DNA of 64,000 nucleotides from Spirosoma luteum DSM 19990 (GTDB lineage: Bacteria; Bacteroidota; Bacteroidia; Cytophagales; Spirosomataceae), in contig NZ_KB893245.1 of the NCBI RefSeq assembly GCF_000374065.1, positions 868,001 through 932,000 on the forward strand, read 5' to 3'. The notes beneath the pieces are model-generated. The model saw only the letters and a program-made list of their open reading frames with translations, was not told where the DNA came from and searched no databases. Positions 51,028-60,195 of the stretch are shown piece after piece (position 1 is the first letter of the stretch; each line of letters opens with the position of its first letter). The translations under genes were made by a program, and so were the position numbers.

Positions 51028-51846
51028 TTATTCTCCTTTGTGAATCAGCTCCATCACTTCTTCTGAGATGCCAGTCATGGAGAATCCGCCGTCGTGGTAG
51101 AGGTTTTGCATGGTCACCATGCGGGTCAGGTCGGAGAATAGCGTAACGACGTAATCAGCGCATTGGTCGGCGTTGGCATTGCCGAGGGGTGCGGTCTTAT
51201 CGGCGAAGTCGTAAAACTTGTCGAAGCCGCCAATGCCGCCACCCGCCGTAGTGGGCGTGGGTGATTGCGAAACGGTGTTCACGCGTACCTGCCGGTATTT
51301 GCCGTAACGATACCCGAAACTACGGGCAATGGATTCCAGAATGGCTTTAGCATCGGCCATATCGGTATAGAACGGGAACGTCCGCTGGGCCGCCATATAG
51401 GTCAGTGCCACAATGGAACCTCCTGCGCTGATGGCATCGAGCTTATAGGCCGTCTGCATCATTTTGTGAAACGACAGCGCCGAGATGTCAATGCTTTGTT
51501 TGAACCAGTCGTAGTTGAGGTCGGTGTAAGCTTTTCCCTTGCGGATATTGGGACTCATGCCGATGCTGTGCAGGACAAAATCAACTTTGCCACCCAGCAC
51601 TTCCTGTGATTTGGTGAACAGGTTTTCCAGGTCTTCGACCGCCGTAGCATCGGCTGGAATTATTTCCGCGTTGCATTGCTCGGCCAGTTGTTTGATAGCG
51701 CCCATCCGCATAGCAATGGGGGCATTGGTCAGGGTGAACGTTGCCCCTTCTTCTTTCGCTTTCAACGCCACTTTCCAGGCGATTGATTTTTCGTCCAGCG
51801 CACCGGAGATGATGCCGCGTTTTCCGTTCAGTAATCCGTAAGCCAT
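51028..51846 (-). CDS. fabI: Enoyl-ACP reductase
   Basis: This protein of about 272 residues reduces enoyl-ACP in fatty-acid elongation. I prefer the ATG at 51846 (MAYGLLNGKRGIISG); an in-frame start at 51870 exists. FabI landmarks are RGIISGALDEKSIAW, LHSIGMSPNIRKGKAY, the Y-x6-K catalytic pair in PFYTDMADAKAILES and RVNTVSQSPTPTTAGGGI. A TACCTTTG element on the minus strand at 51968-51961 may be its promoter. Bacteroidota commonly have FabI as the main enoyl reductase. Confidence 0.95.
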   Translation of the reverse strand: MAYGLLNGKRGIISGALDEKSIAWKVALKAKEEGATFTLTNAPIAMRMGAIKQLAEQCNAEIIPADATAVEDLENLFTKSQEVLGGKVDFVLHSIGMSPNIRKGKAYTDLNYDWFKQSIDISALSFHKMMQTAYKLDAISAGGSIVALTYMAAQRTFPFYTDMADAKAILESIARSFGYRYGKYRQVRVNTVSQSPTPTTAGGGIGGFDKFYDFADKTAPLGNANADQCADYVVTLFSDLTRMVTMQNLYHDGGFSMTGISEEVMELIHKGE

Positions 51847-51969
51847 TTTTTTTGAATGAAGAGTGAACAATGAAAAGCGAAGAATAAAAAGAGATGATTA
51901 CAATACACTTCATCCCGCGGGCGAGCCCGTTTTCTTTCTTTACTCTTCATTAATTTTTCCAAAGGTAGG

Positions 51970-53007
51970 CTATTTTTCAGTTTGGCGGATTGTTAACTCC
52001 GTTGCCACTGGTACGATGGGCATCTTCAACACGTCTTTCATGAATGTCTCGGTAGCCTGATAAACCCCGGCCAAATCACCCGATGTGAAGTGGGAGGCAA
52101 TGACGTGCTCACCCGCATCCGGGAAATCTTTTTTCACTTTTTTTGCTGTGGGGGTACCCAGTTCATCAAACATCTCCAGCATGGCGGGCACCGATACCAC
52201 CTGGTCCTGATGGGCCTCATCTTTGTAATAGTAACCCATAAAAACCGGCTGTTTTACCTTCGCAAACTGGTCGGGAGTCATAAACTCGTCGAGCATGGTT
52301 TGCAGGGTAATCAGGCCGTTGGTGTGGTATTGTGGCGACCAGTAGCGTTCCCGTCCACCACTGTAGTGGGTGTTTTTAACGTATTCCCCGCCGAAAACCT
52401 GATCGAGAATCTGTTTTCCCCAGGGCTTGGTTACCAGCTTCAACGCCGGATTCGCCACGGCGATACAAGGAGAATACAGGATTAGCCCGTCAATTTCGGG
52501 GTGGTGCGCTGCCAGATAAAGCGTGAGCATACCGCCCGCCGATGTACCCATCACGATTACTTTATCACCCAGTGCTTTACCAATAGCCAGTGCCCGCTCG
52601 GCCGACGCGGCATACCGGGAGGGGGTTAGTTCTCTCATGGCCTCGGGCGAATCTACCCCATGCTCAGCCGTACGGGCGAGGTACAGGTTACAGCCAAAGC
52701 GTTGTGCTATCTGTTTGTGAATCGGGTCCCCTTCGGCCCAGGTGGCCGAAAAACCCGGAATGTAAACGATACTGTAGGGTGTTTTTACTTTTTGCCGGCT
52801 GTCGGCCCACACGACACGGGCTTCATTGTCGGGCCGCAGCTTCAAGGATTGTTCTGACTGAGCAATGGACTGCTCCAGCTTTACCAGGTCGGGGTCTAGC
52901 GAGAAAGTTTCATTTCTGACCGCATCGGTCTGGGCAGTCGGCCCCAGCAAATAGCCAATTACCATAACAGTAAGCAGTAGTCCAACAATAAGAAGTAACC
53001 GTTTCAT
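51970..53007 (-). CDS. Alpha/beta hydrolase, membrane-anchored or exported
   Basis: This 345-residue protein has an N-terminal hydrophobic signal or anchor (LLLIVGLLLTVMVIGYLLG). The hydrolase fold shows the nucleophile elbow VIVMGTSAGGMLTLYLA (GTSAG), a preceding SIVYIPGFSATWAEG and a late His in DAGEHVIASHF. The substrate is unknown. It overlaps the upstream RsmF-like gene by four bases, so the two are co-transcribed. Confidence 0.87.
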   Translation of the reverse strand: MKRLLLIVGLLLTVMVIGYLLGPTAQTDAVRNETFSLDPDLVKLEQSIAQSEQSLKLRPDNEARVVWADSRQKVKTPYSIVYIPGFSATWAEGDPIHKQIAQRFGCNLYLARTAEHGVDSPEAMRELTPSRYAASAERALAIGKALGDKVIVMGTSAGGMLTLYLAAHHPEIDGLILYSPCIAVANPALKLVTKPWGKQILDQVFGGEYVKNTHYSGGRERYWSPQYHTNGLITLQTMLDEFMTPDQFAKVKQPVFMGYYYKDEAHQDQVVSVPAMLEMFDELGTPTAKKVKKDFPDAGEHVIASHFTSGDLAGVYQATETFMKDVLKMPIVPVATELTIRQTEK

Positions 53008-54422
53008 ACGTATTCTTTAATATCCATTCGGATGCGCCAGTCTTTGGGCAGGTAATTATTTACCCGGTTGCCAACGCCCTTCACCCAGCCCAGGTTTAGC
53101 CCTTTATACTGAGCCAGCAACCAGCCACTTACCGGCCTATCGAACACCAGGTTTTCCTTCTTAAAGTACCGGAGGGCATTTTCTTTACTTAGTTCAATGG
53201 CCGGCAGCTGTTGGTTAATCGCGGTGCTGAGCGCCAGCGCGTGCGAAGGAATAAAGTCCTGTCCTTTAAACTGGCCCATGTCCAGACCAAACCCCTTGTT
53301 GTGCAATGCACTATCCAGAAAAAGGAACGTTTTTTCGAGGCTTTTGGGCAGAGCCATCACTGCCCCGTTGGGCTTCTCCCAGAACGAGAAATCGGCGGGA
53401 TTTTGCAGCCACTTTGACGCTGAAGCCGTGTCGCGGGTACGTAGTGCCCGGATGGTGCGAAACGTGCGGGCGTCTAGTTTTACGGCTGCGGTGAACGTCT
53501 TTTTCCGGAAAACACTGATGAAAAATCCTTCGCCCCGAACCCGGTGTGGGTAACACTGATACCCAACTGCATCGTCTGTCTCTTTCTCGACAATACCCCA
53601 GTCGTCGGGCAATGTCAGGGCGCGGTTTTGAAAGCCGTGTCCGGTCAGGTACTGCATATTGTTCCGGTTTTCCGGGTCATTGTAGGTACAGGTGCTGTAG
53701 ATGAGGGTACCCCCTTCATCGAGCAGATTGGTGGCTGCCGAAAGGATGCGTTTCTGGCGGCTCGAACAGAGCTGTACACTGGCTTCCGACCATTCCTGCA
53801 CGGCTTCCGGGTCTTTCCGGAAAAGGCCCTCCCCGGAGCAGGGCGCATCCACCAGCACGACATCGAAAAAACCGGCCAGGTTAGTCATCTCGTCCGGGTC
53901 GTGGTTAGTAATAACCACATTGGGGTAGCCCCATTTGTCCAGGTTCTCGCGTAAAACCGACACCCGGCTCCGAATAACCTCGTTGCAAACCAGCAGACTA
54001 TCCGGCGACAGAGCCGATGCCAGCAGCGTACTTTTGCCGCCCGGCGCGGCACACAAATCGAGAATCCTCATCGGTCGATTCAAATTAACAGATTGCCGGA
54101 GGGCTTCACTGAGCAGCATGGAGGCTGCCTCCTGCACGTAATAGGCACCAGCCTGAAACAGCGGGTCGAGCGTAAAGCTCGGTCGTTCGGGCAGGTAGAA
54201 CCCATCGGCACACCAGGGCACCGGGGTCAAATCCGTTGTGTCATACCCTTTCTTGTGTGGGTTCAACCGGATACTTACGGGTGTGGGCTGGGCCAGAGCT
54301 GCTTGGAAAGCCGGAAACTCCGCTGCCAGTTGCGCCTGCATCTGCTCCTCAAAAGCAGCCGGTAACGCAGGAGTCGATGCCGCTGGAGGGGATCCGGCCG
54401 ATTCCCGTTTGTTTGCATTCAT
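53004..54422 (-). CDS. RsmF-like rRNA (cytosine-C5)-methyltransferase
   Basis: This 472-residue enzyme has the NOL1/NOP2/Sun core: ILDLCAAPGGKSTLLASAL, VVITNHDPDEMTN, the catalytic VLVDAPCSGEGLFRKDPEA and the second Cys in LIYSTCTYNDPENRNN. The C-terminal RsmF-B and PUA-like part ends near KDWRIRMDIKEYV. It probably methylates 16S rRNA. The first 28 residues are low-complexity (Ala/Pro). It heads a two-gene transcript with the hydrolase gene. Confidence 0.92.
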   Translation of the reverse strand: MNANKRESAGSPPAASTPALPAAFEEQMQAQLAAEFPAFQAALAQPTPVSIRLNPHKKGYDTTDLTPVPWCADGFYLPERPSFTLDPLFQAGAYYVQEAASMLLSEALRQSVNLNRPMRILDLCAAPGGKSTLLASALSPDSLLVCNEVIRSRVSVLRENLDKWGYPNVVITNHDPDEMTNLAGFFDVVLVDAPCSGEGLFRKDPEAVQEWSEASVQLCSSRQKRILSAATNLLDEGGTLIYSTCTYNDPENRNNMQYLTGHGFQNRALTLPDDWGIVEKETDDAVGYQCYPHRVRGEGFFISVFRKKTFTAAVKLDARTFRTIRALRTRDTASASKWLQNPADFSFWEKPNGAVMALPKSLEKTFLFLDSALHNKGFGLDMGQFKGQDFIPSHALALSTAINQQLPAIELSKENALRYFKKENLVFDRPVSGWLLAQYKGLNLGWVKGVGNRVNNYLPKDWRIRMDIKEYV

Positions 54423-54469
54423 TCGGTAAAAATACGGAACAGTCGCCCGGTTTTCACTAAACTTGCGGC

Positions 54470-54994
54470 ATGGCTGCCCTACAAGACCAATTTGCCCGTA
54501 TAAAGACCTTTATTTTCGATATCGACGGTGTACTGACCGATGGTGGCATCAGCCTGCTGGCAACGGGCGAACGCTTTCGAACCGTCTCCATTCGGGATAC
54601 CTACGCTATTGAACAGGCTGTAAAAGCGGGCTACCGGGTGGCTATCGTGTCGGCATCAAATGCCGAAGGAGTACGAAACTGGTTAGCTACTATGGGGGTA
54701 ACCGATGTGTTTATGGGTGGGCCATCCGACCAGAAACTGAACGCCTACCTCGGCTACATTGCCCGCGATACCCTGAACGAATCCGAAATTCTGTACATGG
54801 GCGACGATCTGCCCGACTGCCCAATTCTGAGCCGCCCGAACGTGCTGGGTACCTGCCCCGCCGATGCGGTAGATGAAGTGCAGACCATTTGCCAGTATAT
54901 ATCACCGAAACCGGGGGGGCATGAAGCCGCCCGTGATGTCATCGAGCAAGTGATGCGGGCACAGGGCAAATGGGGTGTTATGAATGATAAATGA
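54470..54994 (+). CDS. kdsC: KDO 8-phosphate phosphatase (HAD family)
   Basis: This 174-residue HAD phosphatase has the type 0 (no cap) layout with IKTFIFDIDGVLTDGGISL, the Ser in VAIVSASNAEGV, Lys in SDQKLNAYL and ILYMGDDLPDCPILS. It removes phosphate from KDO 8-phosphate in lipopolysaccharide synthesis. Length and motifs match KdsC well. Its 3' end overlaps a possible earlier bioA start. Confidence 0.92.
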   Translation: MAALQDQFARIKTFIFDIDGVLTDGGISLLATGERFRTVSIRDTYAIEQAVKAGYRVAIVSASNAEGVRNWLATMGVTDVFMGGPSDQKLNAYLGYIARDTLNESEILYMGDDLPDCPILSRPNVLGTCPADAVDEVQTICQYISPKPGGHEAARDVIEQVMRAQGKWGVMNDK

Positions 54995-55076
54995 TGACCG
55001 GGTAGCCGGTGCGATTATAAATGATTGTCTGGATTGGCGTTCGAGTGATGAACGGGCCATTCTCCATTTTTGCTCA

Positions 55077-56351
55077 ATGATGAACAACCTAGCTGAACGG
55101 GACCGGGCCGTAATCTGGCATCCTTTTACGCAGATGCAAACGGCTCCGCTGCCCGTACCCATTGTACGGGGCGAAGGGTCGGTGCTGTACGGGGCCGATG
55201 GCCGCGAGTTCCTGGATATAATTTCGTCCTGGTGGGTTAATCTGCACGGACATGCTCACCCGCACATTGCCCGGCGGGTATCGGAGCAGTTGACTACCCT
55301 CGAACACGTTATTTTTGCGGGCTTTACGCATCAGCCCGCCGTTGAACTGGCCGAGCGATTACTGGCTATACTGCCGCCCAATCAGGCAAAGGTTTTTTAC
55401 TCCGATAATGGTTCTACCGCCGTTGAGGTAGCCCTGAAAATGGCGTTTCAGTACTGGCACAATATTGGTCAGCCGCGCCGGAAAGTAGTAGCGTTTGAGA
55501 ATGCCTACCACGGGGATACCTTCGGGGCCATGGCGGTGGGGGGGCGCAGTGCCTTTACCGCCCCGTTTGCACCTTTTCTGTTCGATGTGGACTATCTGCC
55601 CGTTCCCATTGCCGGTCAGGAAGAATCCGTTCTGAAACAGGCTGAGGCACTGTTTACCGATGAGGTAGCCGCTTTTATTGTCGAGCCCCTCGTGCAGGGG
55701 GCGGGGGGCATGGTCATGTACGAACCCGGTCCGCTGGATGCGCTGTTCAAACTCGCCCGCCAGCAGGGTACGCTCCTTATTGCCGATGAGGTAATGACCG
55801 GTTTTGGCCGTACCGGACAACTGTTTGCCTCCCATTACCTGACCGAAAAGCCCGACCTGATGTGCCTCTCCAAAGGGCTGACGGGTGGCACCATGGCCCT
55901 GGGGGTAACGACCTGTACGCAGGCCATCTACGACGAGTTTTTATCCTCCGATAAGCTCAGGACGCTTTTTCATGGTCATTCATTTACCGCCAATCCGGTG
56001 GCCTGCGCTGCTTCGCTGGCCAGTATGGACCTGTTGCTTCTGGACGAAACCCGGGCTGCCATTCAGCGTATTGGGCAGAAACATAGTACGTTTGCCCGAC
56101 AACTGGCCACGCATTCGACCGTTGAAAATATCCGGCAGCGGGGAACTCTGCTCGCCTTCGACCTGAAGGCAGACGACCAAACATCCTATTTCAACACCAT
56201 TCGGGATGTAGCTAATGATTTTTTGATTAGTCGTAACGTGCTGATGCGCCCGCTGGGCAATGTGCTGTACCTGATGCCGCCCTACTGCACCACAGATGAG
56301 CAACTCGACTACACGTACCAACAGATAATTGACTTGCTGCAAATGATTTGA
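55077..56351 (+). CDS. bioA: Adenosylmethionine-8-amino-7-oxononanoate transaminase
   Basis: This protein of about 424 residues is a PLP transaminase of biotin synthesis. I chose the ATG at 55077 (MMNNLAERDRAVIWHPFTQM) because earlier in-frame codons from 54984 add an atypical leader that overlaps kdsC. Landmarks are SWWVNLHGHAHPHIARRVSE, FYSDNGSTAVEVALKMA, LIADEVMTGFGRTGQLF and the PLP-binding Lys in MCLSKGLTGGTMALGVTT, then FHGHSFTANPVACAAS. No other bio gene is adjacent. A tRNA-Gly follows with its own promoter. Confidence 0.95.
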   Translation: MMNNLAERDRAVIWHPFTQMQTAPLPVPIVRGEGSVLYGADGREFLDIISSWWVNLHGHAHPHIARRVSEQLTTLEHVIFAGFTHQPAVELAERLLAILPPNQAKVFYSDNGSTAVEVALKMAFQYWHNIGQPRRKVVAFENAYHGDTFGAMAVGGRSAFTAPFAPFLFDVDYLPVPIAGQEESVLKQAEALFTDEVAAFIVEPLVQGAGGMVMYEPGPLDALFKLARQQGTLLIADEVMTGFGRTGQLFASHYLTEKPDLMCLSKGLTGGTMALGVTTCTQAIYDEFLSSDKLRTLFHGHSFTANPVACAASLASMDLLLLDETRAAIQRIGQKHSTFARQLATHSTVENIRQRGTLLAFDLKADDQTSYFNTIRDVANDFLISRNVLMRPLGNVLYLMPPYCTTDEQLDYTYQQIIDLLQMI

Positions 56352-56361
56352 TACGGATCAC

Positions 56362-56392
56362 TTGACATTGTGCTGGTAAACGCGCAATTTTG
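56362..56392 (+). promoter_or_regulatory. Bacteroidota-type promoter for tRNA-Gly
   Basis: TTG (56362-56364), 20 bases, CAATTTTG (56385-56392), one mismatch to TAnnTTTG. It points to the tRNA at 56407. Confidence 0.6.
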
Positions 56393-56406
56393 GTGAAGTA
56401 AAACAA

Positions 56407-56479
56407 GCGGGAGTAGCTCAGTTGGTAGAGCGGCAGCTTCCCAAGCTGCAGGCCGTGGGTTCGAACCCCATTTCCCGCT
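56407..56479 (+). tRNA. tRNA-Gly (anticodon CCC)
   Basis: A cloverleaf is visible: acceptor GCGGGAG pairs with TTCCCGC with one wobble, the D arm has GCTCAGTTGGTAGAGC, the anticodon arm GCAGC with loop TTCCCAA, and the T arm GTGGG/CCCCA with TTCGAAC. CCA is not encoded. The genes beyond it are accessory, so its 3' end may be an integration site. Confidence 0.95.
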
Positions 56480-56497
56480 CAAGTATAAATACATAAA

Positions 56498-56533
56498 AAT
56501 GAGCCGGTTAACTGAAAAGTTAACCGGCTCATT
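56498..56533 (+). terminator. Terminator after tRNA-Gly
   Basis: AATGAGCCGGTTAACT and its complement around a four-base GAAA loop (perfect 16-bp stem), followed by a T-rich stretch. Confidence 0.88.
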
Positions 56534-56967
56534 TCTTTGGTTACCGCAAGCGATTGAAACGGTGGTTGAAACACCACAGCCGGTTGGTATTTTTACAATC
56601 TGTTACAGGTCTAGTTCGTCCTTCGTTTCAACACTCATTGATTTTCACGGCTACAATTAATTGCGTAAGAGTATGCTTGGACGTTTTTCTGAACGGTGGC
56701 AATGTAGGAGGGAGGTATCCGAAAACCGGCCTTATCGCGTTCAATAAACCCGTTCAGTTTAGTGGTTCAGGTTTTGGGGCCGTAGCAAGGGTTAGTTGAA
56801 CAGTTTTATAACTGCCTGAAAGGTATTCAACCAGAATTCAGCAGGTGAAGTAATCTACAAACGCTCCTCAGCTATTGTACGATTGTCAGGCTGCAACGTT
56901 GCAGATTTTTCGGGCTGTCAGTCAGAAACCGGACCTTTGTTTCATCAGTTTAAGCAAACGACCAGCC
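56534..56967. other. Gene-poor stretch after tRNA-Gly
   Basis: These 434 bases separate the tRNA from the first accessory gene. I see no supported gene: open frames here have atypical composition. A small hairpin (GTGGT with ACCAC) lies near 56563-56577. I find no second copy of the tRNA 3' end that would mark an attachment site in this stretch. Confidence 0.5.
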
Positions 56968-57615
56968 ATGACCAACACCCCTGAACACCAGATTTTCAAC
57001 CTCATTATTCTTGATGAGAGCGGTTCGATGGAACCCATCAAGCCCGCCCTTCTGACCGGTTTTCACGAAATGGTGCAGACCATTCGGGGTGCCCAAGCTT
57101 TATACCCCGGCCAGCAACACTTTATTACGCTGGTTACCTTCAACGGCCTTGCAATCCGTACCCTGCTGGATAAACAACAGGTCGATATGCTGCAACCCAT
57201 GACAGACCAGCAGTATCAGCCGGATGCCAGCACTCCCCTGTATGATGCCATGGGGCGCAGCCTGATGCGACTGGAATGGCAAACCGAACAGCTAACTGAC
57301 TATTCGGTGCTGGTCAGCATCATGACCGATGGGCAGGAGAACGCTTCCCGGGAGTTCAGCGGCTCCGCGGTTCGGGCGCTGGTGGATCGGCTGACAAAAC
57401 TGGGCTGGTCCTTCACCTACATGGGCGCCAATCATGATGTCGAACGCACAGCTTCTTCCCTGTCAATTCCCTCTTCCCTGCGCTTTGAAAATAGCCAGGC
57501 GAGTGTGCGGGACATTTTCGATAAGGATCGTAAAGGACGAATGGCCTACTATGATAAAAAGAGTAAAGGAATGTCGAGTCGGCAGGCCGAAGAAGGTTTC
57601 TGGGAACAACCCTGA
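56968..57615 (+). CDS. VWA-domain protein, short cytoplasmic type
   Basis: This protein of about 215 residues is one VWA domain. I chose the ATG at 56968 (MTNTPEHQIFNLIILDESGS) because the first beta strand begins there. The MIDAS is complete: DESGSM, then a Thr in STPLYDAMG and an Asp in IMTDGQENAS. The tail (GRMAYYDKKSKGMSSRQAEE) is basic. It has no signal peptide or membrane segment. It heads an accessory cluster with two unrecognised genes. VWA proteins of this size accompany AAA ATPases or conflict systems, but no ATPase gene is visible until hsdR. Confidence 0.8.
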   Translation: MTNTPEHQIFNLIILDESGSMEPIKPALLTGFHEMVQTIRGAQALYPGQQHFITLVTFNGLAIRTLLDKQQVDMLQPMTDQQYQPDASTPLYDAMGRSLMRLEWQTEQLTDYSVLVSIMTDGQENASREFSGSAVRALVDRLTKLGWSFTYMGANHDVERTASSLSIPSSLRFENSQASVRDIFDKDRKGRMAYYDKKSKGMSSRQAEEGFWEQP

Positions 57616-57679
57616 CGGGAAATGAATTTTATCCGCCATTTTTACCCCGTTCGTTATTCCACCCTCGATCTGCTATCCT

Positions 57680-58810
57680 TTGCTGACTGTTCACCTCCTT
57701 CGTGCGCCTGATTATGAACCCGGCGACTATTTTGACGTCTGTTCATTACTAACCTCCCTGGACCTCCATTCTCTACAGTTTGTTGTGCCTGAAACCATCA
57801 TCGATGACGAAACCTACAACGACCTGAATCAGGGATGGGGAGGGCGGCATTTCCGGGAGCCGGTCTCTTTCAACTACCAATCTCCGGTGGGGAAAGTCAT
57901 GTACGACTCAGACAGGGGTCTTCCCCTGTCGTGGCAGGAACTGTTCCGGGTATGTAATTTTTACCGGCAGACCGGGGCTGGTACCAGCGATGCGGATGTG
58001 GTCATGCTCTTGACCAATAGGCCCAATGCGCTCAACTGGTTCAGTGCCTACGAGGGTCGTAACGTCTTTATCCACACCGCCGACTGGGCCCGGTTCATCC
58101 CTTCGCCACCGGCCTATCCGATTGCCTACCAGATTCTGGCCAACATCCTTCGCCTGCAAACGGGGTTGTCCGTTGATGATCATGGCGTGTGGCGGGTATT
58201 TCACGAGCAGGCGATTGGCTGCATGAATGATCTATGTCAGCAGAAAGACCAGATCGCGCTCAAACTGCGGACGGGTGACATTTGTGATGCCTGTTTGCGT
58301 CAGTTAAAGGAAGAGGAAGTGCCGGACTGGCTGGTGGAAACAGTCCTTTCCGGCTTCGAGAAGTTACGCAAGCAGATGTTGTTTCGGCAGGGGTTTCGGC
58401 AAACCCGGGATCCCGGACCGGTTCTAGTGAATCAGCACCATCAGATTATCTTCCCCGAACAGGGCAATCTGGAGCTGGCCATTCCCACGCTGCACCGGTT
58501 GGTTTACCTGTTTTTCCTGCAACACCCCGAAGGTGTTTCACGGCAGCAGCTGCCCGCTTATCACCCCGAACTACTCGCGCTCTACGAACGAATCAGCGGT
58601 CTGGGGGATCAGCAGATCATGCGCCAGAACGTGGACCGGCTAACGAACCGGCTGGATAATTCATTCGTAGAAAAGCGAACCCGCATTAACACAAAGCTCG
58701 TCAAAACGCTGGGTGAGACGCTGGCCAAACCCTATCAGATCACCGGAGAACGGGGTGGGCTGTATCGGATTGGGCTTCCCAGGGATAAAGTAGTGTATGT
58801 CCTTCCATGA
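57680..58810 (+). CDS. Unrecognised protein with Cys cluster and winged-helix-like C-terminus
   Basis: This 376-residue protein begins at a TTG (57680) after a stop at 57623; no ATG precedes the conserved region. Residues 1-220 include ALNWFSAYEGRNVFIHTADW and a Cys cluster CMNDLC-x15-CDAC (Cys181, 186, 202, 205), a spacing that recalls the zinc site of archaemetzincin-like proteins, but no HExxH is present. Residues 275-376 look like a winged-helix domain (LHRLVYLFFLQHPEGVSRQQ and ITGERGGLYRIGLP). I cannot name the family. Its stop overlaps the next start by four bases, so the products are coupled. Confidence 0.6.
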   Translation: MLTVHLLRAPDYEPGDYFDVCSLLTSLDLHSLQFVVPETIIDDETYNDLNQGWGGRHFREPVSFNYQSPVGKVMYDSDRGLPLSWQELFRVCNFYRQTGAGTSDADVVMLLTNRPNALNWFSAYEGRNVFIHTADWARFIPSPPAYPIAYQILANILRLQTGLSVDDHGVWRVFHEQAIGCMNDLCQQKDQIALKLRTGDICDACLRQLKEEEVPDWLVETVLSGFEKLRKQMLFRQGFRQTRDPGPVLVNQHHQIIFPEQGNLELAIPTLHRLVYLFFLQHPEGVSRQQLPAYHPELLALYERISGLGDQQIMRQNVDRLTNRLDNSFVEKRTRINTKLVKTLGETLAKPYQITGERGGLYRIGLPRDKVVYVLP

Positions 58811-59610
58811 ATATACACCGTAAAAAAATAAATCACCTTCGGTCAAATTCATCCCTTAACGCCTTCTTTATGCCTTCTCAAGCCACCAGTGCCGCGCTGG
58901 AAGCGATCCATCACCGACTCATCGATTCCTGGAAACGACAGGCGCACACAAGCCTGGTACCCATGATTTATCCGGACTTTAAGCCAGGCTCATTACTGTT
59001 TATCGGAATCAATCCCTCACTGGGTGAACGTGATATTGTCAATGTACTGAAGGGGACCGAGTTCGAGTCCTTTGTTCCCAACCGGGAGTCCGTCAGGCCT
59101 TATTTCACCTTTCAACCCGAGTTAATTCATGGTCAGGTAGCCGATTGGCAGGCGATCCAGGCGTATCACCGGCAACGGTTGCGCTACTTTCAACGGCATC
59201 GGGAACTGGCCGCAGCGGTGGGCATGCCCTGGGAGCAATTGGATTTGTTTCAACTTCGGGAATCGGCCCAGGTTAATCTGGTCACACTGCTACAGGAAAA
59301 CAGGACCGATGAATTTTTTACCGAACAGCTGACCCTGTTTTATGATCTGTTAGCGCTCATGGCACCCAGGGCCATCGTCGTTGTGAATGGCAAAACGGGC
59401 GAATTGCTTAAAAAGCGGTGGTTGATCGATCAGGCTGACGAATCTATTCTTAGCCCTACTCCCCAGGCCGATGTATTTCAGTTGACCTTACGAGGTCAGC
59501 AGATACCCGTTATTTTTAGTGTTCATCTACAATACAAACCCGTGGCTGAACGAATGCGCATTAATCAGCACGTCGTAGAGCAAGTTAAACGGTACACCTC
59601 CCTGACATAA
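58807..59610 (+). CDS. Uracil-DNA-glycosylase-like fold protein
   Basis: This protein of up to 267 residues starts at the ATG overlapping the previous stop (58807); an alternative ATG at 58870 (MPSQATSAALEA) would remove a low-complexity leader. GSLLFIGINPSLGERD resembles motif I of MUG/UDG-type glycosylases (GINP), and IVVVNGKTGELLKK plus VIFSVHLQYKP fit later strands of that fold. Catalytic identity is not established, and many members of the superfamily have lost activity. Coupling to the Cys-cluster gene suggests a joint role. Confidence 0.45.
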   Translation: MNIHRKKINHLRSNSSLNAFFMPSQATSAALEAIHHRLIDSWKRQAHTSLVPMIYPDFKPGSLLFIGINPSLGERDIVNVLKGTEFESFVPNRESVRPYFTFQPELIHGQVADWQAIQAYHRQRLRYFQRHRELAAAVGMPWEQLDLFQLRESAQVNLVTLLQENRTDEFFTEQLTLFYDLLALMAPRAIVVVNGKTGELLKKRWLIDQADESILSPTPQADVFQLTLRGQQIPVIFSVHLQYKPVAERMRINQHVVEQVKRYTSLT

Positions 59611-59728
59611 GTCAGTACCGGGACCTCCCGGCAAATAGGCTACAGGAAGACGTCTGGCTGGTAGAAGCGGGAGTAACTATCATCAACCCGATCGACAAGG
59701 GCATCTAACCGACAGTAGTAGCATCACT

Positions 59729-59762
59729 CATTTGGAAGTATGCCAAATGGCGGTTACCTTAG
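59729..59762 (+). promoter_or_regulatory. Promoter with embedded operator-like palindrome for the toxin-antitoxin pair
   Basis: CATTTGG (59729-59735) and its complement CCAAATG (59743-59749) form a 7-bp palindrome. It overlaps a promoter: TTG (59732-59734), 20 bases, TACCTTAG (59755-59762). The antitoxin start is at 59783. This is the layout expected of autoregulation by an Xre-type antitoxin. Confidence 0.55.
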
Positions 59763-59782
59763 TGACATAAAACATCAACCTC

Positions 59783-60187
59783 ATGGAGCTGACCACCGAT
59801 ACAGAATGGACAGGCGATGGCTTTGCCATCGTGGAGCAAACCCGGGCCGGGGTGAGCCGGGCCAAAGCCGATGAAATTGCCCGGCCTTTGGGCCTGACCG
59901 ATAAAGAGATGGCACGTATTCTGAATCTCTCGGAACGGACCCTGCACCGGCTGCGGCCCGATGCCCGGTTAGACAGCAATGCCTCGGAGCGACTGCTGCT
60001 GCTGGATGTCCTGATTAAGCATGGATTGGCCGTATTCGACGGGCGGATGGATGTGCTGGGCCGCTGGCTCCATGGCCCATTGCCCGAGCTTCGCCGGCAA
60101 GCTCCCGTTGCACTCCTGGATACGACCACGGGCTTTACCATGGTCCATACGGTGCTGGGTCGGATTGAACACGGCATCTACTCCTAG
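59783..60187 (+). CDS. Xre/ParS-type antitoxin with DUF2384 domain
   Basis: This 134-residue protein has an N-terminal helix-turn-helix region (LGLTDKEMARILNLSERTLH) and a C-terminal DUF2384 toxin-binding domain (ERLLLLDVLIKHGLAVFDG, then FTMVHTVLGRIEHGIYS). It should neutralise the RES toxin encoded eight bases downstream and repress their common promoter. Length and domain order are typical of Xre/MbcA/ParS antitoxins. Confidence 0.93.
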   Translation: MELTTDTEWTGDGFAIVEQTRAGVSRAKADEIARPLGLTDKEMARILNLSERTLHRLRPDARLDSNASERLLLLDVLIKHGLAVFDGRMDVLGRWLHGPLPELRRQAPVALLDTTTGFTMVHTVLGRIEHGIYS

Positions 60188-60195
60188 CTTTTTTC

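Noticed and set aside
56554-56799. 81-codon open frame after tRNA-Gly
   Set aside because: The composition is not protein-like for this genome, there are no motifs, and it starts close to the tRNA terminator.
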